Shown here piece by piece: positions 1 to 8,241 of a stretch of DNA of 22,707 nucleotides. Source of the stretch: an uncultured Porphyromonas sp. (lineage in GTDB: Bacteria > Bacteroidota > Bacteroidia > Bacteroidales > Porphyromonadaceae); assembly GCA_905372565.1 (NCBI GenBank), contig CAJPPK010000028.1, forward strand, positions 1 through 22,707. Reading direction: 5' to 3'. The notes below the pieces were generated by a model. That model did not search any database and was not told the DNA's origin. It saw only the letters and a list, made by a program, of their open reading frames with translations. Both the position numbers and the translations under genes were made by a program. Numbering within the stretch: the first letter of the stretch is position 1; every line of letters begins with the position of its first letter.

Positions 1-711
1 CTTCAGCTCAAGGACCTAGAGACCGTAGAGGCACGCATCCAGAAGGTCTACAAGCAGGCTCAGACGGGTGGCGACAAGACCGCCAAGCTCACCTACGAAG
101 TCCTCTCCCGCTACAAGGAAGCGCTGGAGCAGGGGCTAAATGCCCGCACCGTCACCTTCGAAACCAAGGACGAGCAGAAGGTCGCCCGTGAGCTCTACCT
201 CCTGACGAGTAAGCCCGTCCTCTACGTGTGCAACGTGGACGAAGCCTCCGCCGTCAGCGGTAATGCCTATGTCGAGAAGGTACGTGAAGCGATCCAGGAA
301 GAGGGGGCCAACCTCCTCGTCGTCGCCGCTAAGATCGAGAGTGAGATCGCCGAACTAGAGACTTACGAAGAGCGCCAGCTCTTCCTCGGAGAGATCGGCC
401 TCGAGGAGTCGGGCGTGAGCCGTCTGATCCGTGCAGCCTACCAGCTCCTTGACCTAGAGACTTACTTCACCGCAGGGGTGCAGGAAGTGCGTGCCTGGAC
501 TTACACCAAGGGGAGTAAGGCTCCTCGTGCCGCTGCAGCCATCCACACAGACTTCGAGAAGGGCTTCATCCGTGCTGAGGTGATCAAGTTCGAGGACTTC
601 ATCGCCTACGGCAGCGAAGCAGCAGTCAAGGAAGCAGGGAAGATGGCCGTCGAAGGCAAGGAATATGTCGTGCAGGATGGCGACATCATGCACTTCCGCT
701 TCAACGTCTGA
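1..711 (+). CDS. ychF: Redox-responsive ATPase YchF (3' part, N-terminus cut by window edge)
   Basis: Reading frame 1 is open from the first base and gives 236 residues, the C-terminal two thirds of a YchF/OLA1-type Obg-family P-loop ATPase (usual length about 365). The G1 and G2 motifs lie outside the window. What is visible starts with LKDLETVEARI, the helical insert typical of YchF, followed by the rest of the nucleotide-binding domain (KPVLYVCNVDE, where N-x-D is the base-recognition motif) and the TGS domain from about YFTAGVQEVRAWTY to GDIMHFRFNV. YchF binds ribosomes and prefers ATP to GTP; its exact role is unsettled, with links to oxidative stress. The stop TGA shares its last A with the mnmG start codon, so the two are probably translationally coupled. 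Confidence 0.96.
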   Translation, partial: LQLKDLETVEARIQKVYKQAQTGGDKTAKLTYEVLSRYKEALEQGLNARTVTFETKDEQKVARELYLLTSKPVLYVCNVDEASAVSGNAYVEKVREAIQEEGANLLVVAAKIESEIAELETYEERQLFLGEIGLEESGVSRLIRAAYQLLDLETYFTAGVQEVRAWTYTKGSKAPRAAAAIHTDFEKGFIRAEVIKFEDFIAYGSEAAVKEAGKMAVEGKEYVVQDGDIMHFRFNV

Positions 712-2594
712 TGCCCACCATGCAGGACTATGCCGTCATCGTCATCGGCGCAGGGCATGCAGGCTGTGAAGCCGCTGCTGCCAGTGCTCGCCTAGGATCG
801 AAGACCCTACTCATCACGCCCGATATGAATAAGATCGGGCAGATGAGCTGTAACCCCGCCGTGGGAGGGATCGCCAAGGGGCAGATCGTGCGTGAGATCG
901 ATGCCTTGGGTGGACGTATGGGGGTGATCACCGACCGCACCGCCCTGCAGTTCCGCATGCTCAATCGGAGCAAAGGCCCTGCGATGTGGAGCCCACGGGC
1001 TCAGAGTGACCGGGTACGCTTCATGGAGGCTTGGCGGGAAGAGCTGGATGCCGAGCCGAACTTAGATATCTGGCAAGATACCGTCACCTCCCTCCGTTTA
1101 GAGGAGGGGCGGGTACGAGGGGTGAATACCGCCCTGGGGGTATCCTTCTCGGCAGAGGCGGTCATCCTTACCGCTGGCACCTTCCTCGGCGGACTGATGC
1201 ACTTCGGGGAGCTTCAGCTAGCCGGAGGTCGAGTTTCCGAGCCTGCCACCTATGGGATCACCGATCAGCTCCGTGAGGTAGGTATTCGTACCGACCGCAT
1301 GAAGACAGGGACGCCTCCACGCATTGACGCTCGTAGCCTGCATATCGAAGAGCTGGGCATCCAGCTTGGGGAAGACGATCACCACAAGTTCTCTTTCCTC
1401 GACACTCCGAAGTCCCGACTCAAGCAACTCCCCTGCTACACCCTCTACACCAACGAAGCCTGCCACGCTGTACTCCGTGAGGCACTTGACCGCTCTCCGC
1501 TCTACAATGGGCAGATACAGAGCATCGGTCCACGCTATTGCCCCAGCATCGAGACGAAGATCGTGACCTTTGCGGACAAGACGCAGCACCAGCTCTTCCT
1601 TGAGCCAGAAGGGGAGCGAACGAATGAGTATTACATCAACGGCTTCTCCTCTTCGCTCCCCCTAGAGGTACAGCTCGAAGCGCTTCGCCAGATCCCCGAG
1701 CTCCGTGATGTACGCCTCTATCGCCCTGGCTATGCGATCGAGTATGACTTCTTCGACCCTACACAGCTTCATCATACGCTAGAGAGCAAGGTCATCAGCG
1801 GGCTCTACCTCGCAGGGCAGGTCAATGGCACCACGGGCTACGAAGAGGCTGCAGGCCAAGGACTGCTCGCAGGGATCAATGCCCACCAGCAGGTACGAGG
1901 CTTAGCTCCCTTCACCTTGAGCCGCTCCGAGGCCTATATAGGCGTGCTCATCGATGACCTTGTCACCAAGGGAGTCGACGAACCCTACCGCATGTTCACC
2001 TCTCGGGCGGAGTATCGTATCCTCCTCCGCCAAGACGATGCAGACGTTCGCCTAACCCCGAAGGCAGCCGCCATCGGCCTAGCGACCCCAGAGCGTATTG
2101 CCCTCCTCGAGGAGAAGATCCAGCTACGAGATGAGCTTATCGCCTTCATCCACGGCTTCTCCGTGCGTCCCGACAAGATCAATCCCCACCTAGAGGCAGC
2201 GGGGCTTGTCCCCCTACGCCAGGGATGCAAGCTCATTGACCTCGTGCTTCGTCCCCAGCTGACGATCCTCCAGCTCGCCACCTATATCCCTGCTCTCCAG
2301 AGACAGCTAGACAAGCTCCCCGAGAGTCGTCGTGCCGAGCTCATCGAGTGCGCTGAGATCCTCATCAAGTATAGTGGCTACATCGAGCGAGAGCGAGAGC
2401 AAGCAGCGAAGCTTGAACGCCTTGAGTACGTCTTCATCCCAGAGAGCATCGACTACAGCAGTATCCAAGCGCTTAGCACCGAGGCTCGTCAGAAGCTCGG
2501 GAGCATACGTCCGACGACCATCGGGCAGGCCTCCCGCATCCCCGGTATCTCCCCTCACGATGTCAGTGTCCTACTTGTCCTAGCAGGGCGGTAG
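711..2594 (+). CDS. mnmG: tRNA uridine-5-carboxymethylaminomethyl(34) synthesis enzyme MnmG
   Basis: The 627-residue product has the full length of MnmG/GidA, the FAD-dependent partner of MnmE that makes cmnm5U at the wobble base of several tRNAs. Visible signatures are the FAD dinucleotide motif GAGHAG at residues 13-18, CNPAVGGIAKG near 46, the QFRMLNRSKGPA segment, TGTPPRID, GPRYCPSIETKI, the FAD-contacting GQVNGTTGYEEAAGQG, and FTSRAEYRILLRQDDAD at the start of the helical C-terminal domain that docks MnmE and tRNA. ATG 711 overlaps the ychF stop (TGATG). A second in-frame ATG at 720 would also give a normal N-terminus (MQDYAVIV), so the exact start is open by three codons. uvrC follows 27 nt downstream on the same strand, so ychF-mnmG-uvrC is a likely operon. 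mnmE is not in the window. Confidence 0.97.
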   Translation: MPTMQDYAVIVIGAGHAGCEAAAASARLGSKTLLITPDMNKIGQMSCNPAVGGIAKGQIVREIDALGGRMGVITDRTALQFRMLNRSKGPAMWSPRAQSDRVRFMEAWREELDAEPNLDIWQDTVTSLRLEEGRVRGVNTALGVSFSAEAVILTAGTFLGGLMHFGELQLAGGRVSEPATYGITDQLREVGIRTDRMKTGTPPRIDARSLHIEELGIQLGEDDHHKFSFLDTPKSRLKQLPCYTLYTNEACHAVLREALDRSPLYNGQIQSIGPRYCPSIETKIVTFADKTQHQLFLEPEGERTNEYYINGFSSSLPLEVQLEALRQIPELRDVRLYRPGYAIEYDFFDPTQLHHTLESKVISGLYLAGQVNGTTGYEEAAGQGLLAGINAHQQVRGLAPFTLSRSEAYIGVLIDDLVTKGVDEPYRMFTSRAEYRILLRQDDADVRLTPKAAAIGLATPERIALLEEKIQLRDELIAFIHGFSVRPDKINPHLEAAGLVPLRQGCKLIDLVLRPQLTILQLATYIPALQRQLDKLPESRRAELIECAEILIKYSGYIEREREQAAKLERLEYVFIPESIDYSSIQALSTEARQKLGSIRPTTIGQASRIPGISPHDVSVLLVLAGR

Positions 2595-2621
2595 GACTTC
2601 CCCTCCCTCTACTACTGAGCT

Positions 2622-4472
2622 ATGACGATCGAAGAGATTCGCAAGATCCTGCCGACGTTACCCGAGTCTCCCGGTTGCTATAAGTACATCGGGCAGGACG
2701 GCACGATCATCTACGTCGGGAAGGCAAAGAACCTGCGCCGTCGGGTAAGTAGTTACTTCCAGCGAGACGTACAGAGCTCGAAGACACGTCTGCTTGTTCG
2801 ACAGATCAGAGGGATCGAATACATCGTCGTCGCTACCGAAGCAGAGGCACTCATCCTAGAAAACTCCCTCATCAAGGAGCATCAGCCTCGGTATAATATC
2901 CTCCTCAAGGACGACAAGACCTACCCCGAGGTCGTCATCCGCCACGAGCCCTTCCCCCGCATACGTGTCGAGCGACGCCCGAAGCAGGACGGCTCTCTAC
3001 GCTTTGGTCCGTATCCAAACGTAGGGATGGCACACGCTGCGGTGGATATGGTACGTGACCTCTATCCCATACGTACGTGTGACCTCGACCTCTCCCCACA
3101 CAAGATCGCCCAAGGGAAGTACAAAGAGTGCCTGCAGTACCACATCAAGAAGTGCAAGGCTCCATGTATCGGCCTACAAACAGAGGCCGACTACGACCAA
3201 AATGTACGGGAGATCACTTCGCTCCTACGTGGTAATCTCCGTGATGTCATCGATCTCTATCGGGGCGAGATGCTCCGCCTGAGTGAGGAGCTTCGCTTCG
3301 AGGAGGCACAGATCTACAAGGAGCGTCTGCAATACCTAGAGAACTACCAGGTCAAACATACCGTAGCTCCCCATCACATACACAATGTCGACGTCTTCAG
3401 CTTCGATGAAGACGACGATGGTGCGACGTATGTCAACTTCATGCACCTCACTCAGGGCATGGTCACCCAGGTTTATACCCTCGAATACCGTAGTCTCCTG
3501 GAGGGAGAGACGCGTGAGGAGCTCTTTGCCTCGGCGATCACCGAGCTTCGTCAGCGCTTTGCCTCTCGAGCCAAGGAGCTTATCCTCCCCTTCGACCCAG
3601 GGTGGCAAGACGATGCACGTGTCACGATCACCATCCCCCAGCGTGGCGACAAGAAGAAACTCTTAGAGATGAGCGAGCGGAATGTGCGCCAATACAAGCT
3701 GGACAAGTACAAGCGTGCCGAGCGACTCAATCCTGATCAGCGCCTCATGCAGATCGTCACCGAGCTGAGGGAGCTCCTCCAGCTAGACCAGCTCCCGCTA
3801 CACATCGAGTGCTTCGATAACTCCAATATCCAAGGCGCTGACCCTGTCGCCGCCTGTGTCGTATTCAAGCGAGGGCGTCCGTCCAAGAAAGACTACCGCA
3901 AGTTCAACATCCGCTCTGTCGAAGGTCCCGACGACTACGCCTCCATGCGTGAGGTCGTCACCCGTCGCTACAAGCGTATGAAGGAGGGAGACGAAGCTCT
4001 CCCTGACCTCATCCTAGCCGATGGGGGTAAGGGCCAAATCGGAGCGATCCGAGAGGCGCTCCTTGCCCTCGAGCTCGACATACCGGTAGCAGGGCTCGTC
4101 AAGGACGATCGTCACCGCACGGCAGGCCTCCTCTATGGCGAAGACCTCCTTCGTGAGATCCCGATCAGGCATCACAGCCCGGTATTCCGTCTCTTAGAGC
4201 AGATTCAGGCGGAGGTTCATCGCTTCGCCATCACCTTTCATCGAGACAAACGTAGCAAGAGCCAGCTCTCCTCCCGCTTGGATTACATCAAGGGCATTGG
4301 TCCTAAGGCCAAGGAAGGTCTACTTCAGCACTTCCACAGCGTACAGGCCATCTCGACAGCCTCTCTCGAAGCCCTGACCGAGGTGCTGGGTCGGAGCAAG
4401 GCAAGGCTCGTCTACTCGGAGTTCCACCCCGAGGATACGCCTACGAGCCCCATAGCTTCGGAGCCTAGCTAG
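2622..4472 (+). CDS. uvrC: UvrABC system protein C (excinuclease subunit C)
   Basis: The 616-residue product has the complete UvrC architecture. An N-terminal GIY-YIG nuclease (residues about 15-95: PESPGCYKYIG, IIYVGKAKNLRRRV) makes the 3' incision. A cysteine-rich segment follows near 170-185 (KECLQYHIKKCKAPC). A UVR motif (LSEELRFEEAQIYKERL, about 215-235) binds UvrB. The RNase H-like 5' nuclease domain shows IECFDNSNIQG and ILADGGKGQ, carrying acidic catalytic residues. A C-terminal helix-hairpin-helix pair ends the protein (YIKGIGPKAKEGLLQHF to LGRSKARLV). It works in nucleotide excision repair with UvrA and UvrB, neither encoded here. The start ATG lies 27 nt after the mnmG stop, with no strong Shine-Dalgarno sequence. 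From memory, many Bacteroides place apt between mnmG and uvrC; that gene is absent here. Confidence 0.97.
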   Translation: MTIEEIRKILPTLPESPGCYKYIGQDGTIIYVGKAKNLRRRVSSYFQRDVQSSKTRLLVRQIRGIEYIVVATEAEALILENSLIKEHQPRYNILLKDDKTYPEVVIRHEPFPRIRVERRPKQDGSLRFGPYPNVGMAHAAVDMVRDLYPIRTCDLDLSPHKIAQGKYKECLQYHIKKCKAPCIGLQTEADYDQNVREITSLLRGNLRDVIDLYRGEMLRLSEELRFEEAQIYKERLQYLENYQVKHTVAPHHIHNVDVFSFDEDDDGATYVNFMHLTQGMVTQVYTLEYRSLLEGETREELFASAITELRQRFASRAKELILPFDPGWQDDARVTITIPQRGDKKKLLEMSERNVRQYKLDKYKRAERLNPDQRLMQIVTELRELLQLDQLPLHIECFDNSNIQGADPVAACVVFKRGRPSKKDYRKFNIRSVEGPDDYASMREVVTRRYKRMKEGDEALPDLILADGGKGQIGAIREALLALELDIPVAGLVKDDRHRTAGLLYGEDLLREIPIRHHSPVFRLLEQIQAEVHRFAITFHRDKRSKSQLSSRLDYIKGIGPKAKEGLLQHFHSVQAISTASLEALTEVLGRSKARLVYSEFHPEDTPTSPIASEPS

Positions 4473-4533
4473 TCCCTCTCCCCACTCCTCTCCCCGAGCC
4501 TCTTCGTTACCCCTCTCTAGCTCCTTCTGAGGA

Positions 4534-4621
4534 GAAGCTCTACCTTGGTCTGGAAAAAGGTAAACCTTTGTCCAAGCCAAGGTAGAGCTTTACCCCCGCA
4601 GAGGTAGATCTTCATTGTCTG
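4534..4621. repeat. 22-nt phased palindromic repeat array, locus 1 (four units)
   Basis: The gap after uvrC holds four consecutive 22-nt units at 4534-4555, 4556-4577, 4578-4599 and 4600-4621. Each begins with a near-palindromic core: AAGCTCTACCTT, AAAGGTAAACCTTT, AAGGTAGAGCTT and AGAGGTAGATCTT. Unit 2 ends in TCCAAGC. The cores of units 1 and 3 are exact reverse complements (AAGCTCTACCTTGG at 4535-4548, CCAAGGTAGAGCTT at 4577-4590), so the block can also fold into a nested hairpin of about 56 nt with unit 2 at its tip. It could act as a uvrC terminator, but no T-run follows. A unit at 14824-14845 matches unit 2 at 18 of 22 positions. The rest of the 4473-4743 gap holds a small GCCCG/CGGGC hairpin at 4631-4645 and a promoter candidate. 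Confidence 0.7.
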
Positions 4622-4695
4622 AAGGAGATAGCCCGCTAATCGGGCAAGAAGCCCCCCGCACCCCCTCGAGCTAAGAGCTAGGCAGGGGAATATCG

Positions 4696-4703
4696 TATCT
4701 TTA
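4696..4703 (+). promoter_or_regulatory. Candidate -7 promoter element for the PepSY membrane protein
   Basis: TATCTTTA lies 40 nt before the start codon at 4744 and differs from the Bacteroidota -7 consensus TAnnTTTG only at the last base. No clear TTG -33 box is visible at the expected spacing, so this is a weak call based on motif and position. Confidence 0.35.
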
Positions 4704-4743
4704 CGGAGCTAAATAGCCTACCGAAACCTTTCCTATTCACGCT

Positions 4744-6225
4744 ATGGCCTCCTTCAAGACCTTCATCATCAAGACGCATCGCCTACTTGGGGCGTCCTTG
4801 AGCCTACTCTTCGTCCTGTGGTGCCTATCAGGACTCGTGCTCATCTATCATCAGTATCCGAAGTACAGCTATCAGGAAGAGCTCCAGCACCGTGACCTCC
4901 TCCCCGAGAAGCTACCCTCGACAGACAGCCTAGCTCAGCTCCTAGAGCTCCAGCACCTCGACACCCTCCCCCTCGAAGAGCTAACCCTCCGCTCGGGATC
5001 CTGGGACGCCCAAGCACCCTACCTCCGCCTCTACACCCTCGAGGGGAGCCGTGAGAGCCGGACGATCACGGGCGATACGCTCCGGAGCCTCGTCGTCGAT
5101 GCCGATTACCTCGCCTCTGTGGCAGGTCGCTGGGGGAAAAAGGTCACTCACATAGACACCCTCGACGCCCTCGACCAATGGGTGCCCTTCGGACGCCTAA
5201 GGGAGGAGCTCCCCTTCTACCGCCTTCACCTCTCAGGAGACGAGGGTCACGAAGTCTATGTAGCTAGCCGATCGGGGCGAGTGCTACAGGAGTCCACCCG
5301 TAGCGAGCGCTTCTGGGCTTGGTGTGGAGCTATCCCTCACTGGATCTACCTCACCTTCATTCGCTCGAACCAAGAGCTCTGGCGGTGGATAATTATCGTT
5401 CTCGGTGCGCTAGGTACGTTTATGACGCTCTCAGGCTTCTACATCGGCATCGCACAGTACCGCCTGCGGACGAAAAAGAAGGCGAGTAAGCTCTTCTCCC
5501 CTTATCCTAAGCGCCGACAGCAGTGGCACCACTTCTTCGGGACGGTCAGCGGTCTGATGCTCATCGCTTGGATTCTGACGGGACTTCTCTCGGTCGTCGA
5601 CTACGAAAGCACCGAGGCTACGGATTATCCCGTGGATAAGATCGCAGGTTATCCACATACCTTAGCCTCCTACCAGACCGACCTCTCCGCCCTCAGAGCT
5701 CAGGAGCCCGAGCTACGTCAGCTGAGCTTCGAGAGCCTAGGCACGATCCCCATCCTCCGAGCAGAGGGAGCGGACAAGCCCCACTACTATGACGCACGCT
5801 GCGTGACCCCTCGCCTCTTGGCGCTGGACAGCATGACGATCCTTCGCGAGCTACGGAGTGTCTTCGGCGATCGCCATAGCTATACCGTCACGTGGCTAGA
5901 GCAGTACGACAGCGACTATATCCATCGAGGACACAAACTACCCCTCCCCGTCTGGCGGATCGCTATCGACACGAAGGAGCATCATACCTACTACGTCGAC
6001 CCACGCTCAGGCAAAGCCCACCTCGTGGCGGACAATGATCGCATAGAGGCCTGGATGTTCTCCCGCTTGCACCGCCTTTCCTTCCCTTGGCTCGTGAATA
6101 ATCCCGTGGTATGGACCGTCGTGATATGGCTTCTCCTAGGTCTCTGTACGATCACCTCCGTGACGGGGCTCTGGATGACCTATGACTACCTCCGCCGTCA
6201 GCGACACACACGCAGGAAGAAGTAA
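4744..6225 (+). CDS. PepSY-associated transmembrane protein (iron-regulated membrane protein type)
   Basis: This is a 493-residue inner-membrane protein with about four transmembrane helices: residues about 14-36, 215-236, 260-282 and 455-478. The first helix (KTHRLLGASLSLLFVLWCLSGLVL) and the third (WHHFFGTVSGLMLIAWILTGLL) carry the repeated H-x3-G ... W-x2-[ST]G signature of the PepSY_TM family. Large periplasmic loops separate helices 1-2 and 3-4, as in relatives with PepSY domains. Family members are often iron-repressed and linked to siderophore or haem reduction or to electron transfer across the membrane. That role is known for a few homologues and is only inferred here. The conserved histidines near residues 12 and 258-259 could bind haem, but the sequence alone cannot show it. 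No TonB receptor or siderophore gene is next to it. It is a single-gene unit between array 1 and a convergent terminator. Confidence 0.85.
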   Translation: MASFKTFIIKTHRLLGASLSLLFVLWCLSGLVLIYHQYPKYSYQEELQHRDLLPEKLPSTDSLAQLLELQHLDTLPLEELTLRSGSWDAQAPYLRLYTLEGSRESRTITGDTLRSLVVDADYLASVAGRWGKKVTHIDTLDALDQWVPFGRLREELPFYRLHLSGDEGHEVYVASRSGRVLQESTRSERFWAWCGAIPHWIYLTFIRSNQELWRWIIIVLGALGTFMTLSGFYIGIAQYRLRTKKKASKLFSPYPKRRQQWHHFFGTVSGLMLIAWILTGLLSVVDYESTEATDYPVDKIAGYPHTLASYQTDLSALRAQEPELRQLSFESLGTIPILRAEGADKPHYYDARCVTPRLLALDSMTILRELRSVFGDRHSYTVTWLEQYDSDYIHRGHKLPLPVWRIAIDTKEHHTYYVDPRSGKAHLVADNDRIEAWMFSRLHRLSFPWLVNNPVVWTVVIWLLLGLCTITSVTGLWMTYDYLRRQRHTRRKK

Positions 6226-6254
6226 ATAGCTTCCCCCACCCTAAGCTCAATGAA

Positions 6255-6288
6255 AAGCGCCCCACACTCCGGTGAGTGTGGGGCGCTT
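6255..6288. terminator. Bidirectional terminator between convergent genes
   Basis: A perfect 15-bp inverted repeat (AAGCGCCCCACACTC at 6255-6269 and its complement at 6274-6288) with a 4-nt CGGT loop sits between the stop of the + strand PepSY gene (6225) and the stop of the - strand yejM-like gene (6311). A short A run before it and TTCC after it fit termination in both directions. Confidence 0.9.
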
Positions 6289-6310
6289 CCTCTATGTTCG
6301 TCGTGGGGAG

Positions 6311-8179
6311 CTACTGCTTATAGAAGTGGTTAAGACGCTCCATCGCCGCATTGAAGGCCTTCGGATCTAGGCGATAGGTAGGCACGGGCTTCATACGAGC
6401 ATCGTAGACATCGAGGCTACCCTCAGCCGTCTTCTCGAGGATCGTATCTCCCGGGAGAATAAAGGCATAGTTGAGGTTACTCCCGACGACCTGCCATCGA
6501 CGAGGCGAAGGATCATCGAGCATCCTACCCATGCTATAATCGCTGGGGTCATTCCTCACACCGAGGTACCGAGAGAGGAGGGTCGGCACGAGGTCATAGT
6601 GCGTCGTACGGTGACTATAGCGCTGGGCATGCGCCTGAGGGAAGTGGACGATGAGTGGCACACCGAGCTGATAGGCGGAGAAGTTCCCATTATGTCCCCA
6701 GTAGTTACGCCCATTCTCATTGAACTCCTGCCCATGGTCTCCGCTGATGATCACGAGGGTATTCTCCAGCGCCCCCGTAGCTCGGAGACGCTCTAGGACA
6801 GGCGCCAGCAGCTCATCGGCACGGTAGCAGGTATTGCGATAGAGGTTGAAGAAAGGCTCGGGGTCTAGGTCTGCCTTCAGCTTCGTATAGTCTGCATACG
6901 GCCAAGCTGGCTGGAAGGGCGCATGAGCTCCCTCCATGGGCTCGAAACTATGGGGCAAATCGAGGAAAAGGAAGGAGAAGAGCGGACGACCGCTAGCCTC
7001 CCGCTGTGGGAGCTCACTAAGGTAATCAGCCGTGAGGCGAGCATCTCGCTCCTGCGAGGTCTCCCCTGGGGTCGTCTTACGTAGGTTCGGGATCCGGCTA
7101 AAGAGGATCTTAGCGAAGTTAGGGTTCTCTAGTGTGGCGCTGGGATAGGTACGACAGTCATAGCCTAGCTCCAGTAAGCGGTCAATGAAGACGGGGCGCA
7201 CCCCTGCAGCCTCAAAGTCTTCCCAATAGTAGCACGAGAGTCCGAAGAAGAAAGAGAAGACTCCACTCCTTGTACCATTACTCCCGCTGAAGTGATTGGT
7301 ATACCATTGGTTCTCCTGAGCGAAGCGATACAGGTGAGGCATGCACTCGGGAGTAAGCGCTCGCTTATTCCAGGAGTCCAGCAGGATGATGAGGATATTA
7401 GGTAGTGAGTCAGGCGTCTCCTTCACCAAGGGCCGTACAGGATAGGCGATGAGTCCTGATCCCCCAGCCTGAAGCTTCCTTAGATCATTCGGGGAATGGA
7501 AGCCGAGGTTATTCATCAGACTATAGGCCGTCGTGGGGAAGTAGTACGGCAGGAGCTTCGCTGACTGCACGACTGCCGTACGAGAGACGAAGCTCCCCCA
7601 GATATGGATCCCATGTGCCAAGACCGTAGCCCCTAGGATCACCCCTAGTCCCCAAGCTACATACCCCGTCTTACGTCTCGTCCAGATCCAGCGAGAAGCA
7701 AAGTATGCCCCCACGACTAGGAGCGTCAGCGAGAGCAGGAGAAGCCCCTCCTTCAGGTAGAGTGCTAGGTCAAAGGTGAAGATCTCCCCCGCTCCAGGGC
7801 CGAAGACCATATTCAGCACAAAGCCATTGATATGGAAGCGGTAGATAGCGAAGACCTGTGCATCCAGCTGAGCCAGCACGACGACGAGCGTCGCTAGCAC
7901 CCCCTGGACGACAAGAGCCGTTCGACGAAGCGTACAGGCGATGAGAAGTAGCGCTAAGAGCAGGCTCGGGAGCATCCAAGTCGCTGCATGGGAGAGGCAA
8001 GATAAGAGATAGAAGCACCAGCCCACCCCATCCATGAGCTCTAAGACCATACTCCCCAAGAGGGAAATAATGAATTGCCCTGCCAGAACGAGTGTGCAAG
8101 CTAAATAAAAGAGAAAGGAGCGCTGTAGCCAAGTACGATAGCCACCGAGCGGAAGAGGAGTCGTCATACCCATCGACAT
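6311..8179 (-). CDS. YejM/PbgA-like inner-membrane sulfatase-fold protein
   Basis: The 622-residue product has five predicted transmembrane helices (about 20-42, 52-82, 86-105, 142-162, 172-194) and a periplasmic alkaline-phosphatase/sulfatase-fold domain from about residue 258. The membrane part contains IYRFHINGFVLNMVFGPGAGE (about 112-132), a stretch I recognise from the DUF3413 region of enterobacterial YejM/PbgA. The globular part keeps the nucleophile-site segment SGSNGTRSG (Thr303), the metal-type aspartate in ILLDSW (Asp268), LPH (His410), ISGDHGQEFNENG (Asp481, His482), YWGHNGNF (His496) and THYDLVPTLL. In enterobacteria YejM senses periplasmic LPS and controls LpxC turnover through LapB. 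Whether a Bacteroidota homologue does this is unknown, so no symbol is given. A lipid-headgroup transferase or phosphatase role is the alternative. Start codons at 8179, 8173 or 8167 are all possible. A strong terminator lies 13 nt upstream. Confidence 0.85.
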   Translation of the reverse strand: MSMGMTTPLPLGGYRTWLQRSFLFYLACTLVLAGQFIISLLGSMVLELMDGVGWCFYLLSCLSHAATWMLPSLLLALLLIACTLRRTALVVQGVLATLVVVLAQLDAQVFAIYRFHINGFVLNMVFGPGAGEIFTFDLALYLKEGLLLLSLTLLVVGAYFASRWIWTRRKTGYVAWGLGVILGATVLAHGIHIWGSFVSRTAVVQSAKLLPYYFPTTAYSLMNNLGFHSPNDLRKLQAGGSGLIAYPVRPLVKETPDSLPNILIILLDSWNKRALTPECMPHLYRFAQENQWYTNHFSGSNGTRSGVFSFFFGLSCYYWEDFEAAGVRPVFIDRLLELGYDCRTYPSATLENPNFAKILFSRIPNLRKTTPGETSQERDARLTADYLSELPQREASGRPLFSFLFLDLPHSFEPMEGAHAPFQPAWPYADYTKLKADLDPEPFFNLYRNTCYRADELLAPVLERLRATGALENTLVIISGDHGQEFNENGRNYWGHNGNFSAYQLGVPLIVHFPQAHAQRYSHRTTHYDLVPTLLSRYLGVRNDPSDYSMGRMLDDPSPRRWQVVGSNLNYAFILPGDTILEKTAEGSLDVYDARMKPVPTYRLDPKAFNAAMERLNHFYKQ

Positions 8180-8192
8180 AAGGGAAAGAAAA

Positions 8193-8229
8193 AGCCGTGT
8201 GCCTTCGCTTCGAGCGAAGGCACACGGCT
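8193..8229 (-). terminator. Intrinsic terminator after the PafA-like gene, just before the yejM-like start
   Basis: A perfect 17-bp stem (AGCCGTGTGCCTTCGCT at 8193-8209 and its complement at 8213-8229) with a 3-nt loop is followed on the - strand by a T-rich run (TTTTTCTTT). This is a textbook rho-independent terminator. It starts 12 nt after the PafA-like stop at 8242 and ends 13 nt before the first possible yejM-like start codon at 8179. Confidence 0.93.
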
Positions 8230-8241
8230 AGGCGGATCAGC

